Source: a bacterium UBP2_UBA4780 (lineage in GTDB: Bacteria > Edwardsbacteria > AC1 > EtOH8). Taken from it: a stretch of DNA of 9,275 nt. The notes beneath the pieces were generated by a model, which did not search any database, was not told the DNA's origin, and was given only the letters and a program-made list of their open reading frames with translations. Where the stretch lies: the NCBI GenBank assembly GCA_002403115.1, contig DHHE01000199.1, positions 1-9,275 on the forward strand, given 5' to 3'. This document shows positions 5,555 through 9,275 of the stretch, piece after piece. Positions within the stretch are counted from its first letter, which is position 1. Each line of letters opens with the position of its first letter. Made by a program: the position numbers and the translations under genes.

Positions 5555-6328
5555 ATGGACAGAACCGAGGCTAAACGCGTCATCGAGGCCCTCCTTTTCG
5601 CCACCGACGTCCCCCTGCCCCCGGCCAGGATCAAGTCGCTGCTGGGGGAGATAGACTCCAAGCTGCTGCGGGAGCTGGTGCAGGAGCTGAGGATGGAGTA
5701 CGAGCAGGACTCACACAGCTTCGCCCTGGTGGAGATCGGCGGCGGCTACCAGATATACACCCGCCCGGAGTACGCCAAGTGGGTCCAGGAGCTTTTCAAG
5801 GGAAAGCGTTCGTCGAAGCTGACGGCCGCCTCGCTGGAGACCATGGCTATCGTGGCCTACAAGCAGCCTATCATCAAGGCCGACATCGAGAGCATCCGCG
5901 GGGTGAACGTCGACGGGGTGATGGCCACCCTGCTGGAACGCAACCTGGTTATGGTGGCGGGCCGCGACAATCGCCCGGGCCGGCCCCTGCTTTTCGGCAC
6001 CACCCAGGAGTTCCTGCGCTATTTCGGCCTGGCCAGCCTCTCGGAACTGCCCAGGATCGAGGACCTGGAGGAGTACCTCAAGCAGCGGGAGGCCGAGAGG
6101 GAGAGGGCCGAGGCCGAGATCGACGCCGAGCTCAGGAGGTACCAGATATCGGAACACGGCGTCCAGGTGGAGGCCGACCTGGGCGACCAGCAGGACCAGG
6201 GGAGCCTGGACCGCGGGGGAAGCGAAGGGGAGGAGGCGGAAACGGAATCCGGCGGCGGGGCGGAACCGGGTGCCGGAGAGGCCCGCCCGGGGCAGGGGGA
6301 AACTACCTCCGGGCCGGATGGACCTTGA
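5555..6328 (+). CDS. scpB: Segregation and condensation protein B (ScpB)
   Basis: The product has 257 residues. ScpB dimerises and binds the kleisin ScpA in the SMC-ScpAB condensin that compacts and segregates the chromosome. Two winged-helix regions are visible: the N-terminal part starts with EAKRVIEALLFATDVPL, and the second contains the family hallmarks SLETMAIVAYKQPIIKADIE and IRGVNVDGVMATLLERNLV, then GRPLLFGTTQEFLRYFGL. After a charged helix (about 165-195) comes a tail of about 60 residues rich in Gly, Glu, Asp and Gln, absent from typical ScpB of 180-200 residues. The ATG at 5555 follows GAGGAT (5544-5549). No scpA is adjacent; it may lie elsewhere. The last 26 bp overlap the convergent CBS-protein gene. 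Confidence 0.95.
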   Translation: MDRTEAKRVIEALLFATDVPLPPARIKSLLGEIDSKLLRELVQELRMEYEQDSHSFALVEIGGGYQIYTRPEYAKWVQELFKGKRSSKLTAASLETMAIVAYKQPIIKADIESIRGVNVDGVMATLLERNLVMVAGRDNRPGRPLLFGTTQEFLRYFGLASLSELPRIEDLEEYLKQREAERERAEAEIDAELRRYQISEHGVQVEADLGDQQDQGSLDRGGSEGEEAETESGGGAEPGAGEARPGQGETTSGPDGP

Positions 6329-7109
6329 TCTTCAGCAACCGGGAGGAGGTGGACTCGGCCACCTCACATTCCAGACCGCAGAGCTGAAACCTCTCGCCCT
6401 CGCCGGGTATGCGCTGCAGGGCCTCCAGCACCAGGCCGCCGACCGAGTGCGACCTGGATCCGGGCTGGCAGCCGAAGACCTCGGAGAACTTCTCCAGGGG
6501 CATGGAGGCCTCGACCAGATAGCTGCCATCGGCCAGCAGCCGGTGGTGGCGGAACTCCCGGTCCAACTCGTCGCTCATCTCGCCCACGATCTCCTCGACC
6601 AGGTCCTCGGCGGTCACCAGCCCCGAAGGGATGCCGTATTCGTCGATGACGATGCCCACCGAAATGCGGCGGCGGCGGAACTCGGACAGGGCCTGGGCCA
6701 CCTTCATGGTCTGGGGGAAGAAGATGGGCAGCCGGATGAACTCCACCGCCCTCAGGTTCCGGGCCGGCCGCCCCCAGAGCCGGAGCAGCTCCTTGATGTG
6801 GATGATGCCGACGATGTTGTCGAAGCTGTCCTGGTAGACCGGCAGGCGGGAGTGCCCGGTCCTGAGGAAAGTCTCCACCACCCGGGAGAGCTTGTCCGAG
6901 GCCTGGACGCCGGTCACCTGGGCCTTGGGGATCATAACCTCGAAGAGCGGGGTGTCGGACAGGGCCAGGATGCGCCCCATCATGTGGCCGGCGTCCGGCG
7001 GGATGCGGCCCTGGGTCACCGCCTGGGTGAGCAGGCGTCCGATGCTCTGGGGGGAGACCTCAGCGCTTGGACGGCTTAGTTCTTTTAGCAGGCGAAGCAG
7101 TTTTTTCAT
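6303..7109 (-). CDS. CorC/HlyC-family CBS-domain protein
   Basis: This is a 268-residue soluble protein with the layout of E. coli CorC (YbeX): a short helical N-terminus, a CBS pair (about 59-112 and 124-180, with VMIPKAQV, HSRLPVY and the hallmark VIDEYGIPSGLVTAEDLVEE) and a C-terminal CorC_HlyC (transporter-associated) domain (about 190-265, with VGGLVLEALQRIPGEGE). There is no DUF21 membrane domain, so it is not a full CorB-type transporter. CorC proteins are linked to Mg2+/Co2+ efflux and envelope integrity; CBS pairs often bind adenine nucleotides. The substrate here is unknown. The ATG at 7107-7109 lies 50 bp inside the upstream DUF502 gene and has a weak ribosome binding site (CTGGAA), so translation may be coupled. 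A later start would remove N-terminal helices that match CorC. Confidence 0.9.
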   Translation of the reverse strand: MKKLLRLLKELSRPSAEVSPQSIGRLLTQAVTQGRIPPDAGHMMGRILALSDTPLFEVMIPKAQVTGVQASDKLSRVVETFLRTGHSRLPVYQDSFDNIVGIIHIKELLRLWGRPARNLRAVEFIRLPIFFPQTMKVAQALSEFRRRRISVGIVIDEYGIPSGLVTAEDLVEEIVGEMSDELDREFRHHRLLADGSYLVEASMPLEKFSEVFGCQPGSRSHSVGGLVLEALQRIPGEGERFQLCGLECEVAESTSSRLLKIKVHPARR

Positions 7110-7734
7110 TTCCAGCAGCCAGCGATCGGGAAACCTGGAGCCGGTCCGGGGCGATCATGCCCCCGGAGACTATCAGCTTGACCGCCTCCTCAACCGTCAG
7201 TTCCACCCGGAACAGCCGATGGGGCGGCACCAGCAGGATCCTGCCCCCGGTGGGATTGGGCGTGTTGGGGAGATAGACGGTGAGGGCGGTGCGCCCCCGG
7301 CCCAGGGACCACACCCGGTCCGATGTCAGGAAGCCAAGGGCGTAGGTGCCGGGCCGGGGATATTCCGCCGCCACCACCTGGCGGAAGGCGTAGCGGCTGG
7401 TGAAGAATGTCTCGGTGAACTGTTTGGAGGTGTTGTAGACCAGCCCGACGAAAGGGGTATGGCCCAGCAGCCGCTCCCACAACCCCAGCAGCCTGCGGCC
7501 CAGAAGCTGCGATGCCAGCACCCCGATGCCGTAGACGATCAGCAGCAGCAGGGCGAAACCCAGGGCCACCCTGGCCAGGCGGGGGATGGCGCGCAGCTGC
7601 GGGATGAGGGTCAGGGCCTCGCCGAAGAGCTGTCCGCTCCAGACGAACAGCAGCCAGCACAGGTAGGCGGTCAGCAGCACCGGGATGATGGCCACCAGCC
7701 CGGCGATGAAGTTGTTCTTCAGCCGTTGTTTCAT
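7060..7734 (-). CDS. DUF502 family membrane protein
   Basis: This encodes a 224-residue protein of the DUF502 family, which also contains plant LIKE-COV proteins; its biochemical role is unknown. From the ATG at 7734 it starts MKQRLKNNFIAGLVAIIPVL and has two membrane helices (about 9-32 and 56-78). Next comes a conserved region with HTPFVGLVYNTSKQF and the family hallmark YLPNTPNPTGGRILLVP, then a Lys/Arg-rich tail. The frame also offers GTG at 7779 and ATG at 7761. The GTG lies inside the predicted promoter and ATG 7761 is almost at the transcript start, so 7734 fits best, though no clear Shine-Dalgarno is seen before it. It is the first gene of a unit with the CorC-like gene, which it overlaps by 50 bp. 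Confidence 0.88.
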   Translation of the reverse strand: MKQRLKNNFIAGLVAIIPVLLTAYLCWLLFVWSGQLFGEALTLIPQLRAIPRLARVALGFALLLLIVYGIGVLASQLLGRRLLGLWERLLGHTPFVGLVYNTSKQFTETFFTSRYAFRQVVAAEYPRPGTYALGFLTSDRVWSLGRGRTALTVYLPNTPNPTGGRILLVPPHRLFRVELTVEEAVKLIVSGGMIAPDRLQVSRSLAAGNEKTASPAKRTKPSKR

Positions 7735-7769
7735 GGAGGGACGGGGGGCGGCGTGCAGCATACTCGTAA

Positions 7770-7798
7770 AACATAGCACAAATATCGGTAACCGTCAA
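7770..7798 (-). promoter_or_regulatory. Predicted promoter of the DUF502-CorC unit
   Basis: On the - strand TTGACG (complement of 7793-7798, 5 of 6) is followed by 17 bp and TATGTT (complement of 7770-7775, 4 of 6). Transcription would start near 7763, which supports the DUF502 start at 7734. The -35 box ends 1 base before the GAGGG ribosome binding site of the divergent ABC transporter gene. Confidence 0.55.
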
Positions 7799-7806
7799 GA
7801 GGGAAC

Positions 7807-9275
7807 ATGAAAGCCTACCGGAGGCTGCTCGGCTACCTGAGGCCGTACCTGAGGCAGGTGGGGCTGCTGGTGTTTTGCACCGCGGCCCTGGCCGTCTTTT
7901 CGGGCTTCACCCTGGGGATGATCGCACCGTTCGTCAAGCTGCTGTTCTACGACGCCGCCACCGGGGCCGCGGCCCACCCGGGTCCCCTGCGGCCGGAGCT
8001 GGGGTCGGTGCTGGCCCACGCCTCCTGGTGGATGCTCCAGGGCGGGCGCCAGGCCGGTATCGCCAGGCTGTGCTGGCTGATCCTGGGGATATTCCTGCTC
8101 AAAAACCTGTTCGGCTACCTTAACCAGCTGGTCACCTTCTACATCGAGCAGAGGATAACCGCCGACCTGAGGAACGAGCTTTACAGCCACCTGCAGAAGC
8201 TTTCGCTGGGCTTCTTCCAGCGGGTGAAGGCCGGACAGCTGATCTCCCGGCTGACCAATGACGTCAACCTGGTGCGGGGGGCCGTCACCGAGGGCACGCT
8301 GACGGTGCTGAAGCAGGGCAGCCTGGTGATCGTCTACGCCATTCTGGTCTTCTGGGCATCCTGGCGCCTGGCCCTGATCGCCATGGTGGTCCTGCCCCTG
8401 TGCATCGGGGCCATCGTGCTCATCGGCCGGAAGCTGCGCAAGCGGAGCCACCGGTTCCAGGAGCGGATGGCCGACGTCACCGCGGTCCTGGCCGAGACCA
8501 TCTCCGGCATCCGGCTGGTGAAGACCTTCGCCGCCGAGGCCTGGGAGCGCGACAAGTTCGTCCGCCACAACAGCGACTACTTCCGCTCCCTGTTCCGCTA
8601 CGAGAAGCTCTCGGCCCTGACCCCGCCCCTGACCGAGTTCCTGGGGGCGGTGGCCGGGGTGCTGATCATCCTGGCGGCCCGCGACTACATCGGCCCGGGC
8701 AGCCCCATCAGCCCGGAGCGTTTCTTCCTCTTTCTGGCGGCGGCCTTCTCCATGATGCAGCCCCTCAACGGCCTGTCCCGGGTGAACTCCTCGGTGCAGC
8801 AGGGGCTGGCCGCCTCGGAGCGCCTGTTCGCCATTCTGGACGCCAGGCCCGAGGTCGGGGATTCTTCCGGGGGCGAGCGGGTGGCCGGACTATCCGACGG
8901 CGTCGCCTTCTCCGAGGTGCGCTTCAAGTACCAGGCCGACCAGGGGACGCAGGACGAGGGTGGACAGGATTTCGAACTGCGCATCTCGGAGCTGAGGCTG
9001 GGCAAAGGCGAGATGCTGGCCCTGGTCGGACCCTCGGGGGCCGGCAAGTCCACCCTGGCCGACCTGATCCCCAGATTCTACGATCCGGACTCCGGCACCA
9101 TCTCCTGGGACGGGCGGGACCTCAGGACCCTGGACGCCAAGTCCCTTCGCCGGCAGATCGGCATCGTCAGCCAGGAGACCATCCTCTTCCACGACTCGAT
9201 ATTCAACAACATCGCCTACGGCATGACGGAGGCGTCCCAGCAGGCGGTGGAGGGGGCGGCCCGGGCGGCCAACGC
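7807..9275 (+). CDS. MsbA-like ABC exporter, half-transporter (partial, 3' end outside window)
   Basis: The frame stays open for 489 codons to the window edge. It is a fused permease-ATPase of the MsbA/multidrug exporter type. The N-terminal membrane domain (about 1-310) has a first helix near 18-40, a Gly/Ala/Pro-rich loop (about 49-80), a second helix near 88-108, and typical motifs such as LRNELYSHLQKLSLGFF, GQLISRLTNDVNLVR and ETISGIRLVKTFAAE. The nucleotide-binding domain begins near 370 and shows Walker A GPSGAGKST (408-416) and the Q-loop IGIVSQET (Gln 456). The signature LSGGQ, Walker B and H-loop lie beyond the edge. MsbA flips lipid A-core across the inner membrane; related exporters carry other lipids or drugs, so the substrate is inferred, not shown. 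The ATG at 7807 follows GAGGG (7799-7803). It is divergent from the DUF502 gene. Confidence 0.93.
   Translation, partial: MKAYRRLLGYLRPYLRQVGLLVFCTAALAVFSGFTLGMIAPFVKLLFYDAATGAAAHPGPLRPELGSVLAHASWWMLQGGRQAGIARLCWLILGIFLLKNLFGYLNQLVTFYIEQRITADLRNELYSHLQKLSLGFFQRVKAGQLISRLTNDVNLVRGAVTEGTLTVLKQGSLVIVYAILVFWASWRLALIAMVVLPLCIGAIVLIGRKLRKRSHRFQERMADVTAVLAETISGIRLVKTFAAEAWERDKFVRHNSDYFRSLFRYEKLSALTPPLTEFLGAVAGVLIILAARDYIGPGSPISPERFFLFLAAAFSMMQPLNGLSRVNSSVQQGLAASERLFAILDARPEVGDSSGGERVAGLSDGVAFSEVRFKYQADQGTQDEGGQDFELRISELRLGKGEMLALVGPSGAGKSTLADLIPRFYDPDSGTISWDGRDLRTLDAKSLRRQIGIVSQETILFHDSIFNNIAYGMTEASQQAVEGAARAAN

Noticed and set aside
7735..7779. GTG at 7779 or ATG at 7761 as DUF502 start
   Set aside because: The first lies within the predicted promoter and the second is almost at the predicted transcript start; the family N-terminus begins at MKQRLKNNF.

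Overview
The window is a 9.3-kb stretch of a GC-rich bacterial chromosome. It carries mainly housekeeping and envelope genes and no mobile element, CRISPR array, rRNA or tRNA that I could see. The organism is almost certainly a Gram-negative (diderm) bacterium: it has the type IV pilus alignment genes pilM-N-O-P, an outer-membrane secretin (pilQ), and the start of an MsbA-like ABC exporter. The phylum cannot be fixed from sequence reading alone. Despite the high GC content, the genes use AGG (Arg) and ATA (Ile) often, which is unlike typical high-GC Pseudomonas or Enterobacteria and points to a less-studied lineage.

Region 1 (1-5060, + strand) is one apparent operon. A near-consensus sigma70 promoter (11-39) and an AT-rich leader precede a 61-residue excisionase/MerR-like helix-turn-helix protein. 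Then come pilM, pilN, pilO, pilP and pilQ, which abut or overlap from pilM through pilP. PilM (cytoplasmic actin-like), PilN and PilO (inner membrane) and PilP (periplasmic) form the ring that connects the pilus motor to the PilQ secretin. The first 300 bases are about 41% GC by hand count, against clearly more than 60% further in. The operon ends at a strong perfect inverted repeat (5024-5056) that also serves the convergent rpsT.

Region 2 (5076-6328) holds rpsT (ribosomal protein S20, - strand, TTG start with a strong Shine-Dalgarno) and scpB (+ strand, condensin-type chromosome segregation). Their predicted promoters interlock back to back in an AT-rich patch (5461-5504).

Region 3 (6303-7798, - strand) is a two-gene unit: a DUF502 membrane protein followed, with a 50-bp overlap, by a CorC/HlyC-type CBS-domain protein. 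Its 3' end overlaps the 3' end of scpB by 26 bp.

Region 4 (7807-9275, + strand) is the 5' part of an MsbA-like ABC exporter, transcribed divergently from the DUF502 gene and cut by the window edge before its ABC signature motif.

Nothing here is clearly a new system. The best leads are the small HTH gene at the head of the pil operon, the lack of a lipobox in PilP, the 22-residue repeat in PilQ, the TTG-started rpsT with its structured leader, and the interlocked rpsT/scpB promoters.
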